From positions 1-64,000 of the forward strand of contig NZ_ABIC01000011.1 in NCBI RefSeq assembly GCF_000172075.1: a stretch of DNA of 64,000 nucleotides. The letters are read 5' to 3'. Positions 7,947 through 17,497 of the stretch are shown here, in pieces. The notes under the pieces were generated by a model, which saw only the letters and a list, made by a program, of their open reading frames with translations, did not search any database and was not told where the DNA came from. Position numbers and translations under genes: made by a program. The stretch comes from Shewanella benthica KT99 (GTDB lineage Bacteria; Pseudomonadota; Gammaproteobacteria; Enterobacterales; Shewanellaceae). Positions within the stretch are counted from its first letter, which is position 1. Each line of letters starts with the position of its first letter.

Positions 7947-10900
7947 CTACTGACTGTTTATATCATCAGCCATGGATTGCCCGGCAAGCGGCAACGCCTT
8001 GAGTGGCTTTATCGGCTTCTGTACCAGCTCATCTTTAAGGTATGAAATGGCCTTTTCAAGCTGAGCATCATACCCGGTAAAGGTGGCATAAGGTAAGTTA
8101 TCCACCTCAATATCCGGACTCACTCCCCGGCCTTCGAGGATCCAGCGACCGTCCATGGCATATTGAGGATATTCGGCGACGCGCGCCATGCCTTTGTCTG
8201 CCAGGGAATTACGTCCCGACAGCCAGACACCGGCCCCCGCAGTCTGTTTACCGATAAGTGGTGCTATGCCGAGGGCCTTGATGCCGGCAGCGAAGGTCTC
8301 ACCATCTGAATAGGTGAGTTCATCGGTCAACACAACCAAATGGCCGCGGAAGGTCTGCTGCATATTCGCATTTGGCGTGCCACGAGTCGGTTGCCAGAAT
8401 GCCCAGGTACGGCGCAGTAATTTTTCGATGATCCAGCTGTCGATATTACCGCCGCGATTACGACGCACATCTATAATCAGCCCTTCTTTCTCATAGTTAG
8501 CGTAAAACTCACGGGCGAAGCTGGCAATGTCACCGCTGCCCATGGCATAGAGGTGTAAGTAACCAATTTTACCTTCACTAGTGTCACTCACCTTAGTGCC
8601 GTTATGGTTAACCCAGTCTAAGTATCTGAGCTTAGCATCACTGCGGATCGTCACAGGCTTCACTATGGTTTTATGTTGTTTATTGCCGCGTTTTAGCTGG
8701 AGCAACACCTGCTTCTTCACCTGATTTCTCAGGAAACGGGTCACATCGGCAACATTAGTCACCTTCTTGCCGTTAATGGCGATGATGATATCCCCCACCT
8801 CAGCATCGACGCTCACCTTTGCAAGTGGCGCGGCTTGACTGGGTAACTCGGGGTCATTCTGGTAGATGTGAGTGATCTTAACGCCGGCTTTCGTCTGCTC
8901 GAGACGTGCACCTAAACTGGCGGCTTTGGCCATCTGCTTATCTTTGTCCAGATCACCACCGCGAACCTGAGAATGGAGCGAATCCAGCTCGGCCATCATC
9001 TGCTTAAACAGATCGTTGAGTTCGTGTCTGTCCGTGAGTCTGTCTACCAGAGGTTGGTATTTAGCCTTGGTCGCCTGCCAATCCAGGCCACGCATCTTCT
9101 TATCGTAGAAAGAGTCTCTGTGCATCAACCAGGCATCTTCAAACATCTGCTGCCATTCAAGCCTTGGCTCTATGGCGAGCTGCCATTGCTGTATCTGCAC
9201 CTTGGCATTGGTCAGTTCTTTAGGCAATTTATCACCGGCATCGACAATGAGCATATCTTTACCGCCATGATTAGACTTGCGAATAAATAGCTTCTCACCA
9301 TCCGCCGATAGACTGTAACTGGCGACGCCTTTAGCAAATATTTCCACTTTAGGGCTGAGAGGATCGAACTTCACCAACTTCAAGTTAGACTTACTGCCAC
9401 GGGCGGCGGCGCGATCGAGAAAGTAGAGCCCATCCTTGTTCGCCGTCAATGCTGAATAGTTACCGGACGCCACCGGAACCTGCCATAGTCTCTGACTCAA
9501 GCCATCCCAGTCGACTGTCACCTTATTCGATGATGTCTTATCTTTGTCATCGGCTTCAGGCTTAAATAACTCATTGGGTTTCTGAAAAGCAAACCTGGCA
9601 TCTTTATCTAATGCCAAGGCAAAAATTTGGCTACGTTTGTCAAACATAGGCCCTAAGTTACGATCGCCCCAGGGCGAGGTAGGTGTAGAGTTAAATTGCC
9701 TGTCGGAGAGGAAATAGAGCCAATGACCATCTGTGCTAAACGCGGGTGAGTAAGATTCATATTTATCACTGGTCAAGGTCTCAGCACGCTGTTTAGCTAA
9801 TGAATAAAGCACGATTTGAGGTCTGGGTTTGCCCATCTCTAACTTAGTGACGGCAATAAACTGACTGTCACCCGACCAGACGATATCGGCATAAGGGCCC
9901 AGGCCCTCGCCTTGGGTGATGATCTTCTTGTGCCTATTCTTCTTAAGGTCCAGCAACCACACGTTACCGTCATAATCATCACTGGCAATGTATCTTCCAT
10001 CCGGTGAAACACTGAGCGACATGCGTAAGGTGTGACCATTATCGGTTAACTGTTTAGCGCCATTCCCGCCATCGGCCGGGAAGCGCCAGATCTCTTGCTC
10101 ACCGGAAGCATCGCTGATGCCATAGACCCATTTTCCATCTGGACTCATCACAGCATTGCGAATACGGCTGCTGCCGGGTAAGGCGAGTTCAACTAAACGT
10201 GAACCATCTGTGGCCGCTACGGCCACATGACTTCTTGCCGTTATCACCACCTTGCTTGCCGAAGGTGAAAGACGAGTAGATGTGGCGTACTTCATCGGGT
10301 CGTTAACCCAATGTTCACGCCGCTGTGGAAAATCAGACACTAAGTTAATATCTAATGTGCGGCTGCTATTGGCAGCGATATCGTAGAGCTTGATATCGGC
10401 GCCCTGCTGGAACACGATGCGGCCATTATTTATGCGCGCGCCGCGAACCTGCCAATCGGTAAACTGGGTATGCTGCTTAAATGCTTTGCCATCTAGTGTC
10501 ATGGACCAGATGTTATCGTTGCCATCACTGTCGCTAACAAAATAGAGGCGGTCATCCCAGAGCATGGGGTGACGCACTGAGCCAATATGGTCCGATGTTA
10601 AGCGCTGGGCTTCAGTCTTGGAGCCCAACTTGAAACGCCACAGCTCACCTTTGGCGCCACCGCGATACACCTTGACGTTGTCGCCGGTCGCCTGTAATCC
10701 AAAACGAGTGAAATACAGATACTCGCCTTTATCATCGATAGTCCCTTCGATGGCATCGGCAAGAGGCAAGTCTTGAGTCTCCAAGGTGTCTGGATTAACG
10801 CTTCTAAGCACCCAATAGTTGGCCGGACCGAAGGCATTATCTGTGGCATACAAGACCTGGCCATCGGCCGTCCAGCCCTGTACTCGCACTCGGCTATTTT

Positions 10901-11231
10901 CGAAACTTATTCGCTTCGCCTGACCACCTTTGATAGGGATAACATAGACTTCGCTGCTACCTTCGTAGTTAGCCACATAGGCTACCCAGTCGCCATCTTT
11001 CGATACTGTAGCCCCTAACTCCTCTGCCGGCAAACTGGTCAGCCTCTGAGCCTGGCTCTGGCCTAGCTTCTTGGTCCAGAGATCGCCCTCGGCGGTAAAC
11101 ACTAAAGTATTATCGCTCAGTGCCGGGGCGCGAAAATAACCGGGATGAATAGTCTTTGCCGAAAAAGCGGCCGCAGAACTTAGGCTGCCGAGCGCTAATA
11201 AGGTGCAGACAACAGAAAGGCGAAGTTTCAT
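7947..11231 (-). CDS. Tricorn-type protease, exported (S41 family)
   Basis: Large serine protease related to archaeal tricorn, here with a signal peptide (MKLRLSVVCTLLALGSLSSA) and so periplasmic. The start at 11231 is chosen because it begins this signal peptide; an upstream extension has no leader character. 1094 residues is family length. Order: beta-propeller repeats with SPDGKWVYGISD-type WD-like units (about 35-650), a C1 helical domain, a PDZ domain (about 760-840, VGDIIIAINGKKV), and the S41 core with ELTYSDGE, nucleophile near S975. It degrades oligopeptides. The neighbouring sigma/anti-sigma/vWA genes read the same way. Confidence 0.9.
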   Translation of the reverse strand: MKLRLSVVCTLLALGSLSSAAAFSAKTIHPGYFRAPALSDNTLVFTAEGDLWTKKLGQSQAQRLTSLPAEELGATVSKDGDWVAYVANYEGSSEVYVIPIKGGQAKRISFENSRVRVQGWTADGQVLYATDNAFGPANYWVLRSVNPDTLETQDLPLADAIEGTIDDKGEYLYFTRFGLQATGDNVKVYRGGAKGELWRFKLGSKTEAQRLTSDHIGSVRHPMLWDDRLYFVSDSDGNDNIWSMTLDGKAFKQHTQFTDWQVRGARINNGRIVFQQGADIKLYDIAANSSRTLDINLVSDFPQRREHWVNDPMKYATSTRLSPSASKVVITARSHVAVAATDGSRLVELALPGSSRIRNAVMSPDGKWVYGISDASGEQEIWRFPADGGNGAKQLTDNGHTLRMSLSVSPDGRYIASDDYDGNVWLLDLKKNRHKKIITQGEGLGPYADIVWSGDSQFIAVTKLEMGKPRPQIVLYSLAKQRAETLTSDKYESYSPAFSTDGHWLYFLSDRQFNSTPTSPWGDRNLGPMFDKRSQIFALALDKDARFAFQKPNELFKPEADDKDKTSSNKVTVDWDGLSQRLWQVPVASGNYSALTANKDGLYFLDRAAARGSKSNLKLVKFDPLSPKVEIFAKGVASYSLSADGEKLFIRKSNHGGKDMLIVDAGDKLPKELTNAKVQIQQWQLAIEPRLEWQQMFEDAWLMHRDSFYDKKMRGLDWQATKAKYQPLVDRLTDRHELNDLFKQMMAELDSLHSQVRGGDLDKDKQMAKAASLGARLEQTKAGVKITHIYQNDPELPSQAAPLAKVSVDAEVGDIIIAINGKKVTNVADVTRFLRNQVKKQVLLQLKRGNKQHKTIVKPVTIRSDAKLRYLDWVNHNGTKVSDTSEGKIGYLHLYAMGSGDIASFAREFYANYEKEGLIIDVRRNRGGNIDSWIIEKLLRRTWAFWQPTRGTPNANMQQTFRGHLVVLTDELTYSDGETFAAGIKALGIAPLIGKQTAGAGVWLSGRNSLADKGMARVAEYPQYAMDGRWILEGRGVSPDIEVDNLPYATFTGYDAQLEKAISYLKDELVQKPIKPLKALPLAGQSMADDINSQ

Positions 11232-11488
11232 GATTAGCTCGTTATTTATTATTGATATTATTATTTCAGGCCCACAAGGTAGCAAACTTTTATTAAACCA
11301 ACAGTAATAATTAGTACCTAAATCATTAGCAAATGTGTACAAACTAATAAACAAAGCAGTCCTATCCTCTGAATTAACCGGGGATGGAGGGATGGAATGT
11401 GTACAAACTAATTGAGGCAGCTAGCATAGCGATAACTGCCTTAGTGCTGTTAAATAACAGAGAAATGTAATGTAGAGAAATCAGCCAG

Positions 11489-12310
11489 CTAGTGCGCTGT
11501 TATTTCTGCCTGCAACTCACTCCACCTTTGATGCTGAGGATGCTCAGACTCTTCGAGGTTTGGATACTGCTTGGCAAGCTTGTTGGCTAGCTTCTCAGCC
11601 TCATCCCACAGTTTCGAATCGATCAAGTTTTGCAGATGATTCAATGCTTGCTTGGCACTCACCATAGCCTCACGCTGTGGCACACTCTTGTTAGGTAAGG
11701 CATGACTCGATAAAGACTTGCTCGACAGCGACAGGTTACTCTGCGCCTCTGCGCCTAGCTTAGCTCTGTCATCAGCGCCTTCACCCGTCGGTTTCATTTT
11801 CGGCGCGGCAGCCCCGTCAAACTGCTGTGCCGATGCCGGCATTGCGCTCGGTGTCCTGTGTGCTTGTCTGGACTCACTCTTCACATCGACAGTATCGGCT
11901 TGCAAGGATTCAAGCTGTTCATCGAGCGGCTGGCTCATCTGCATCATCATGGGCATGGCATCATCGGAGAGGATCTCTTGGGGGCTTTGAGGGTTTAACA
12001 TGACCACAGTCACCACCAGCATCACGGAGGCGGCAGACGACAATGCCCATCTATTCTTTCGCCAAAAACTATTCTCGACTCTCACCACATTGTCAGTGAA
12101 CTTGTCGCCCGCTAATGGGGCTTGATGCTTACTGCTATCAACCGCAGCTTGATTGCTCACGGCGCTCGCCTCAATAGCCATCTTGATGATGCTATCATCG
12201 AGTTCACTGCTAGCTTGCTCTTGGGCCTGCAACTTATACCAGGTCTGCAGCTCGTTATCGAATTCCTCAGCTTGCTCGGTCGCAGGCTTATTGTGTTGCT
12301 CATCTTTCAT
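11489..12310 (-). CDS. Putative anti-sigma factor, single-pass membrane protein
   Basis: 273 residues. The start overlaps the end of the ECF sigma gene by 11 bases, the usual arrangement for a cognate anti-sigma factor. The N-terminal 85 residues are cytoplasmic and acidic (ELQTWYKLQAQEQASSELDD). One membrane span follows at about 90-107 (ALSSAASVMLVVTVVML). The periplasmic part is low-complexity, Met/Gln/Ser-rich, and ends in a helical segment (LQNLIDSKLWDEAEKLANKL) like a TPR half. I see no HxxxCxxC zinc motif, so it is not a ZAS-type anti-sigma; the role is inferred from context and topology. Confidence 0.65.
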   Translation of the reverse strand: MKDEQHNKPATEQAEEFDNELQTWYKLQAQEQASSELDDSIIKMAIEASAVSNQAAVDSSKHQAPLAGDKFTDNVVRVENSFWRKNRWALSSAASVMLVVTVVMLNPQSPQEILSDDAMPMMMQMSQPLDEQLESLQADTVDVKSESRQAHRTPSAMPASAQQFDGAAAPKMKPTGEGADDRAKLGAEAQSNLSLSSKSLSSHALPNKSVPQREAMVSAKQALNHLQNLIDSKLWDEAEKLANKLAKQYPNLEESEHPQHQRWSELQAEITAH

Positions 12311-12914
12311 TTTGAACCTCCTGCCACTTATTCATCACACAGGTTTTAAGACCTTGGTTGGCATAGCGAATGCGACTCTTGGTCGCTTCGAGTGTCACGC
12401 CGACGATATCTGCGATGGCACTGGCGGTAAAGCCCGCCTCCATATTCAATAACAAGGCTTCTTTCTGCACCATCGGCAATAATGCGATGCAACGTTTAAG
12501 CAGGCTAGCCTTAAAACTATCCTCCATCGCCCTGTCCGATGACATCTCATCACTGGGCAGCAAGGCTTCGGCGTCTTGCTCTTCGCTAAAGGTCTCGCTA
12601 AACAGGTCGACAGGTTTCACCGCTCTAACGTGGTCGATAAGCAAGTTATGGGCAATTTTATAGATCCAGGTCGTAAATTTAGCATCGGCCTGATAACTGG
12701 ATGCAGATTTAATGATCCGCCCCCAGGTCTCCTGATAGAGGTCTTCCGCCAACTGTTTATCCCCTATCTGGCGGACAAAATAACGATACAAGCCACCCTT
12801 ATGTTTTAGATAGAGAGTTTCAAATGCCGAGGTGTCTCCACTGGCATAGTTCAGCATTAAGCGCTGATCTATCTCCGCCTCTGTCGATTTATCTTGCCCT
12901 AACGCTTGTGCCAC
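12300..12914 (-). CDS. ECF-family RNA polymerase sigma factor
   Basis: 204-residue sigma-70 family factor with only regions 2 and 4. Region 2 is about 25-95 (FETLYLKHKGGLYRYFVRQI, AEDLYQETWGRIIKSASSYQ, FTTWIYKIAHNLLIDHVR). Region 4 is about 140-190, with the helix-turn-helix MEAGFTASAIADIVGVTLEA. A 40-residue acidic linker joins them. It is probably cotranscribed with the vWA lipoprotein gene upstream and the anti-sigma gene downstream. It is not RpoE: rseABC are absent. The target regulon may include this cluster, which is an inference. Confidence 0.9.
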   Translation of the reverse strand: MAQALGQDKSTEAEIDQRLMLNYASGDTSAFETLYLKHKGGLYRYFVRQIGDKQLAEDLYQETWGRIIKSASSYQADAKFTTWIYKIAHNLLIDHVRAVKPVDLFSETFSEEQDAEALLPSDEMSSDRAMEDSFKASLLKRCIALLPMVQKEALLLNMEAGFTASAIADIVGVTLEATKSRIRYANQGLKTCVMNKWQEVQNER

Positions 12915-13029
12915 AAACCTCTCCTGCTGAAACGCCTCTCCCTTAGGCCGTAAACCTATCGAGGGAGAGACTATAGATAGACTAGTGATGGAAAGTTTGC
13001 ACGCCCTGAATCCCTTTGTCTATCTCAAG

Positions 13030-14907
13030 CTAGTATTCGGGAGAGATTATATGTGGCGCTATGTACTTAGGTTGAACTTCGACCTTAGGTTTGGGCATAG
13101 GTTTTATGGGGTGAATGACCCTCGACATGTTTTCTCCCTCGACAACAGCCTCTTGCCCTGCCAGCAGGCGAGCTGTCTTAGCGAGCTGCACAAACTCATG
13201 ACGATAGCCGAACGCGTCTTGGCCCATTGCAGAGTTAGCCAAGTCGATCACCTTAGAATAGCTCAAGTCATGGGTATAGAGACTCTGATTAATCAATTGC
13301 CCCAGTCCGGCAACTGCGGCCGAGAATCTATAGTCATCGCTCGCCTGGGCTAAGGTCTTAACTCCAGAGTCTCGGCGAATCGCATATGAGATCAATCGGC
13401 TGGTATCTTCCCCTATGGGCTTATAGCGCAGCTTGAGAAAGGCTATCTCATCCCGGCTATATTTCTCCATGCCAGTAGCATTATCATAACCATATCTGAG
13501 TTTGTCGTTGGCCTGGTTGGGACTATCGACATAGCTTATCTCATAGAGCGCGGTGACCCTGTGACCCGCCCCTATCTCGCCGGCATCCACCTTGTCATTA
13601 TTGAAATCTTCACGGTTGAGGGCCCGATTTTCATAGCCTATCAAACGATATTCGGCGACGATTGCCGGATTAAACTCCACTTGAATCTTCACATCTTTAG
13701 CTATGGTCAACAGGGTCGAACTCAGCTCATCCACCAGCACCTTACGCGCCTCATTGAGCGTATCTATGTAGGCATAATGACCATTGCCCTTATCGGCAAG
13801 TTGTTCCATCAGGTGATCGTTATAATTTCCTTGACCGAAACCTAAGGTCGTTAGGGCTATGCCTTGGTCACGTTTGGCTGCTATCAGGTCCATCAAGGCC
13901 TGATGATCTGTGGTGCCGACATTAAAATCACCGTCAGTGGCCAAGATCACCCGATTGACGCCACCTTGGATGAAATGTTTCTGCGCCAGTCGATAGGCCT
14001 GCTGGATCCCGGCGCCGCCATTGGTCGAGCCACCCGCCTTTAGGCTATTCAATGCCTGATTAATCGCCTGAGTGTCGTTGCCTTTTACCCCGTCTAGCAC
14101 CACACCCGATGCGCCAGCATAGACCACGATGGAGACATGGTCTTGCTCACTCAGTTGCTGGGATAACATCTTCAATGATGTCTTTAGTAACGGCAGCTTA
14201 TCTCGCGAGTTCATCGAGCCGGAGACATCGAGCAGGAAGACTAAGTTGCTCGCCCCTAGCTGGGACTTATCGACCTCATATCCCTTGAGACCAATCCTGA
14301 GCAGCATCTTATGCTCATTATAGGGAGACGGTGCCAGCTCGGTATTGACACTGAATGGCTGCTCGACCGTTGAGGGAGTAGAATATTGATAATTAAAATA
14401 ATTGATCATCTCCTCGACTCTAACCGTGCCCTTCTCAGGCAGGCGTCCCTGATTGATCCAGCGCCTCAGTGTCGTATAACTGCCGGTATCGGTATCGATT
14501 GAGAAGGTGGATACCGGGATCTCCCCCACCACCATGATGCCATTGGCAGTGCGCCTCGCAAAATTATTCCTGTTGCTAGCTTGGCTAAACGCTGACACGC
14601 CGGGAGCACTCATCTGCCCCATGACATGGTGGCGGCTTAAGGATTTCATCTTAATCATGCGCTCACTGGCCTGCTTACCGGCTCCGTATATACCACTGGG
14701 TACAGAGATAGACATATCGGCAGATTTATCATCTGAGATGGCTTGATCGGCCAGTGTTCTATGCTCCTTTACCTCTTCTTGCTGCTGATGCTCAGTCGCT
14801 GCTGCGCTGTCTTTTTCTGCATCACCCTGCTGACCACCACAGGCAGTCAAGGCCAGTAGTAACGAAACCGAAATGAGTGATAATTGAAACCCTTGCACAC
14901 TTTTCAT
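13030..14907 (-). CDS. vWA-domain lipoprotein (YfbK-like, DUF3520)
   Basis: Membrane-anchored von Willebrand factor A protein. The start at 14907 puts a clean lipoprotein signal first (SLISVSLLLALTACGGQ, lipobox LTAC); a longer start adds 23 residues with no leader character. Of 625 residues, the YfbK N-terminal domain is at about 110-200 (NYFNYQYSTP), the vWA domain at about 225-400 with the MIDAS motif DVSGSMNS and a later TDGDFNVG, and the DUF3520 C-terminal domain at about 410-590. It lies 115 bases upstream of the ECF sigma gene in the same direction. E. coli YfbK is similar but its function is not settled. Confidence 0.85.
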   Translation of the reverse strand: MKSVQGFQLSLISVSLLLALTACGGQQGDAEKDSAAATEHQQQEEVKEHRTLADQAISDDKSADMSISVPSGIYGAGKQASERMIKMKSLSRHHVMGQMSAPGVSAFSQASNRNNFARRTANGIMVVGEIPVSTFSIDTDTGSYTTLRRWINQGRLPEKGTVRVEEMINYFNYQYSTPSTVEQPFSVNTELAPSPYNEHKMLLRIGLKGYEVDKSQLGASNLVFLLDVSGSMNSRDKLPLLKTSLKMLSQQLSEQDHVSIVVYAGASGVVLDGVKGNDTQAINQALNSLKAGGSTNGGAGIQQAYRLAQKHFIQGGVNRVILATDGDFNVGTTDHQALMDLIAAKRDQGIALTTLGFGQGNYNDHLMEQLADKGNGHYAYIDTLNEARKVLVDELSSTLLTIAKDVKIQVEFNPAIVAEYRLIGYENRALNREDFNNDKVDAGEIGAGHRVTALYEISYVDSPNQANDKLRYGYDNATGMEKYSRDEIAFLKLRYKPIGEDTSRLISYAIRRDSGVKTLAQASDDYRFSAAVAGLGQLINQSLYTHDLSYSKVIDLANSAMGQDAFGYRHEFVQLAKTARLLAGQEAVVEGENMSRVIHPIKPMPKPKVEVQPKYIAPHIISPEY

Positions 14908-15163
14908 TGCTGTGAATTGATGAGCTGCGAAATGAGCTGTGCAGCCTTGAGCCGAATCAGCGTTCGAATGAGCCATGATCCTGTCCTTTTGTCTGTTGAT
15001 ACTCCTATAAACGGGCTAATAACAAAAAAGGGTTAAAAGATTTAATAATCTGAGTGACTAACAGATATGAGCCACTTATTCATTTGCGTGAAGTGGCTCA
15101 CACAAGCAGAGCTAACTTAGGCTCAGAATAGTGTCCCGTTTACTGTTTCAATCAGGAAATTCA

Positions 15164-16927
15164 GTGTCACATAAGGCCCACCTCTTCTCGCTCACCTTAG
15201 GTCATGCCCTCATCCAGTCTTGTTTCAAACAGACGTACACCCTCAAGCGTCTGGGGCATGATGCATTGGCAGGATTATCCGTTGGCATCATCGCCATCCC
15301 TTTATCCATGGCCCTGGCCATTGCCAGTGGCGTTGCCCCTCAATATGGCCTGTATACGGCCATAGTCGGTGGCTTCATCATCGCCCTCACTGGTGGCTCA
15401 CGTTACAGCATTTCCGGCCCCACGGCCGCATTTGTCGTGCTGCTTTACCCCATAGCACAACAGTTTGGCTTAGCGGGCTTACTGCTGGCCACTGTGATGT
15501 CCGGCATCATCTTGGTCATGATGGCCTTACTCAAACTCGGCAGACTAATCCAATATATTCCCGAGCCTGTTACCTTAGGCTTTACCGCCGGCATAGGTCT
15601 GGTCATAGCCACACTTCAGGTGAAGGACTTCTTCGGCCTGTCCTTGAGCGTCATGCCTGAAAGCTTCTTAGATAAAGCATATATACTAGTGCAGTCAGTG
15701 CCCGATTTCGATCTGGCCAGCACCTCAGTGGCTCTCACCACCTTGTTGGTGATGCTATTCTGGCCCAAGTTACGTACACAGGTGCCGGCTCATCTGCCCG
15801 CCATCGTCATCGGCAGCCTGTTAGCATTGGCACTCAACCATTATGGTGCTCAGATAGAGACCATAGGCACACGTTTTCATTACACCTTGAGTGATGGCAC
15901 TACAGGCATGGGGATCCCACCCTTGCTACCAGGCTTCGAATGGCCCTGGATGCGAACAGGTCCCGATGGCGGCACACTGAAACTGAGCTGGTCCTTGATA
16001 CAGGCCCTACTACCCAGCGCTTTTGCCATCGCCATGTTGGGGGCTATCGAGTCACTGCTGTGCGCCGTGGTGCTCGATGGCATGACGGGTAAGCGCCACA
16101 GCTCCAACAGCGAATTATTGGGTCAGGGGATAGGAAACATCATCGCCCCCTTCTTCGGTGGCATTCCCGCCACCGCAGCCATAGCAAGGAGCGCTGCCAA
16201 CGTCAAAGCCGGGGCCCAGAGTCCCGTTGCCGCCGTGATCCATTCCCTGGTACTCTTGTCCAGCTTACTCCTACTCGCTCAAGTGCTGGCCTATTTACCT
16301 ATGTCGGCAATGGCAGCACTCCTGCTCGTCGTCGCCTGGAACATGAGTGAGGCTCCCAAGGCTTGGCACCTTATCAGGAAGGCACCTCATAGCGACATTT
16401 TGGTGTTTATGACTTGCTTCTCTCTCACCGTGATATTCGACATGGTGATAGCCATCAGTGTCGGCATAGTGCTGGCCGCACTGCTCTTCATGAAAGAGAT
16501 AGCCGACATGACCAAGCTTTATGATATCGGCCATAATCTTAGTTATGTCGATACGCCAGTCCCCCAAGAGATGCTGGTCATCAAAATTAATGGCCCGCTA
16601 TTCTTCGCCGCAGCCGATCTCATCTTCGCCGAGATACATGTGCTAGCCCGCAACAAGAAAGTCGTGGTGTTATACATGGACGGAGTGTCGATACTCGATG
16701 CAGGGGGGTTATCTTCACTAAACCGACTCGTGGATAAATTCAGGCTGGAACAGAAGACATTAGTGATTTCCGACCTGCAGTTTCAGCCAATAAGGAGCCT
16801 GACCAGAGCCAAGGTACAGCCCATAGAGGGGCTATTGTATTTCTATCCAACACTCAATAAGGCGATAGATAAACACACGGGAAAGAGAATAAGCACAGAG
16901 GATGCTGGAGAATTAGAACGTTATTAA
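15164..16927 (+). CDS. SulP-family anion transporter with STAS domain
   Basis: Inner-membrane permease of the SulP/SLC26 family, which carries sulfate, bicarbonate or dicarboxylates with H+ or Na+. The GTG at 15164 has a strong CAGGAAA site six bases before it and is preferred; an earlier in-frame GTG at 15131 gives 598 residues. There are ten to twelve hydrophobic spans, the signature YGLYTAIVGGFIIALTGGSR, and ISGPTAAFVVLL. The C-terminal STAS domain includes VVVLYMDGVSILDAGGLSSL. Substrate cannot be decided from sequence; no carbonic anhydrase or cys genes lie beside it. Confidence 0.88.
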   Translation: MSHKAHLFSLTLGHALIQSCFKQTYTLKRLGHDALAGLSVGIIAIPLSMALAIASGVAPQYGLYTAIVGGFIIALTGGSRYSISGPTAAFVVLLYPIAQQFGLAGLLLATVMSGIILVMMALLKLGRLIQYIPEPVTLGFTAGIGLVIATLQVKDFFGLSLSVMPESFLDKAYILVQSVPDFDLASTSVALTTLLVMLFWPKLRTQVPAHLPAIVIGSLLALALNHYGAQIETIGTRFHYTLSDGTTGMGIPPLLPGFEWPWMRTGPDGGTLKLSWSLIQALLPSAFAIAMLGAIESLLCAVVLDGMTGKRHSSNSELLGQGIGNIIAPFFGGIPATAAIARSAANVKAGAQSPVAAVIHSLVLLSSLLLLAQVLAYLPMSAMAALLLVVAWNMSEAPKAWHLIRKAPHSDILVFMTCFSLTVIFDMVIAISVGIVLAALLFMKEIADMTKLYDIGHNLSYVDTPVPQEMLVIKINGPLFFAAADLIFAEIHVLARNKKVVVLYMDGVSILDAGGLSSLNRLVDKFRLEQKTLVISDLQFQPIRSLTRAKVQPIEGLLYFYPTLNKAIDKHTGKRISTEDAGELERY

Positions 16928-16929
16928 TA

Positions 16930-16972
16930 ATAAAAAATGCCACCGACCCTAGGTCGATGGCATTTATTTATC
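16930..16972. terminator. Bidirectional terminator between SulP and purE
   Basis: AAAAAATGCCACCGACC - CTA - GGTCGATGGCATTTATTT. The stem serves two convergent genes. Confidence 0.85.
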
Positions 16973-16987
16973 AAACTTTAGCAGAGA

Positions 16988-17497
16988 CTATAAGTTCGCC
17001 AGTTTTTCTTGCAGCTTAGCATCTTTCGCTTCAACAACAGCGGCAGATCTGGCACGTTCCTCTTTTACCGCAACCGCCAAAGCGTCATCAGCCACGGCTA
17101 AGATTTGCGCGGCTAAGTAACCCGCATTCTTAGCACCTGCGCTACCGATAGCCACAGTGGCTACTGGCACGCCGCCAGGCATCATCACAGTAGAAAGCAG
17201 GGCGTCATGACCCTGAAGTGGACCACAGTCAATCGGGACGCCAATCACTGGACGGGTTGTGATACCGGCAACGGCACCGGCTAAGTGAGCAGCCAGACCG
17301 GCGGCGCAGATGAAAACCTTACAACCGCGCTCTTCTGCATCATGCACATAGGCGTGAGTCGCAGCGGGAGTACGGTGAGCCGAGGTCACCTTAGCTTCGA
17401 ATCGAATACCAAAGCCCTTAAGCACCTCTAGGGTGACTTGCATGGTTGGTAAATCAGAATCAGATCCCATCAAGACTGCAACAAATGGTTTGCTCAT
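16988..17497 (-). CDS. purE: N5-carboxyaminoimidazole ribonucleotide mutase PurE
   Basis: Cytoplasmic purine-biosynthesis enzyme that converts N5-CAIR to CAIR. The class I signatures are present: VAVLMGSDSDLPTM at the start, SAHRTPAATHAYV, AAGLAAHLAGAVAG, and the phosphate loop GPLQGHDALLSTVMMPGGVP. 169 residues is normal. Class I PurE needs N5-CAIR from PurK, and purK normally follows or precedes purE directly; neither side has it here. A TATAAT sequence about 50 bases upstream on the minus strand is a plausible -10 box. Confidence 0.95.
   Translation of the reverse strand: MSKPFVAVLMGSDSDLPTMQVTLEVLKGFGIRFEAKVTSAHRTPAATHAYVHDAEERGCKVFICAAGLAAHLAGAVAGITTRPVIGVPIDCGPLQGHDALLSTVMMPGGVPVATVAIGSAGAKNAGYLAAQILAVADDALAVAVKEERARSAAVVEAKDAKLQEKLANL

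Noticed and set aside
8973-9290. Long reading frames antisense to the tricorn gene
   Set aside because: They are shadows of a strongly supported 1094-residue gene.
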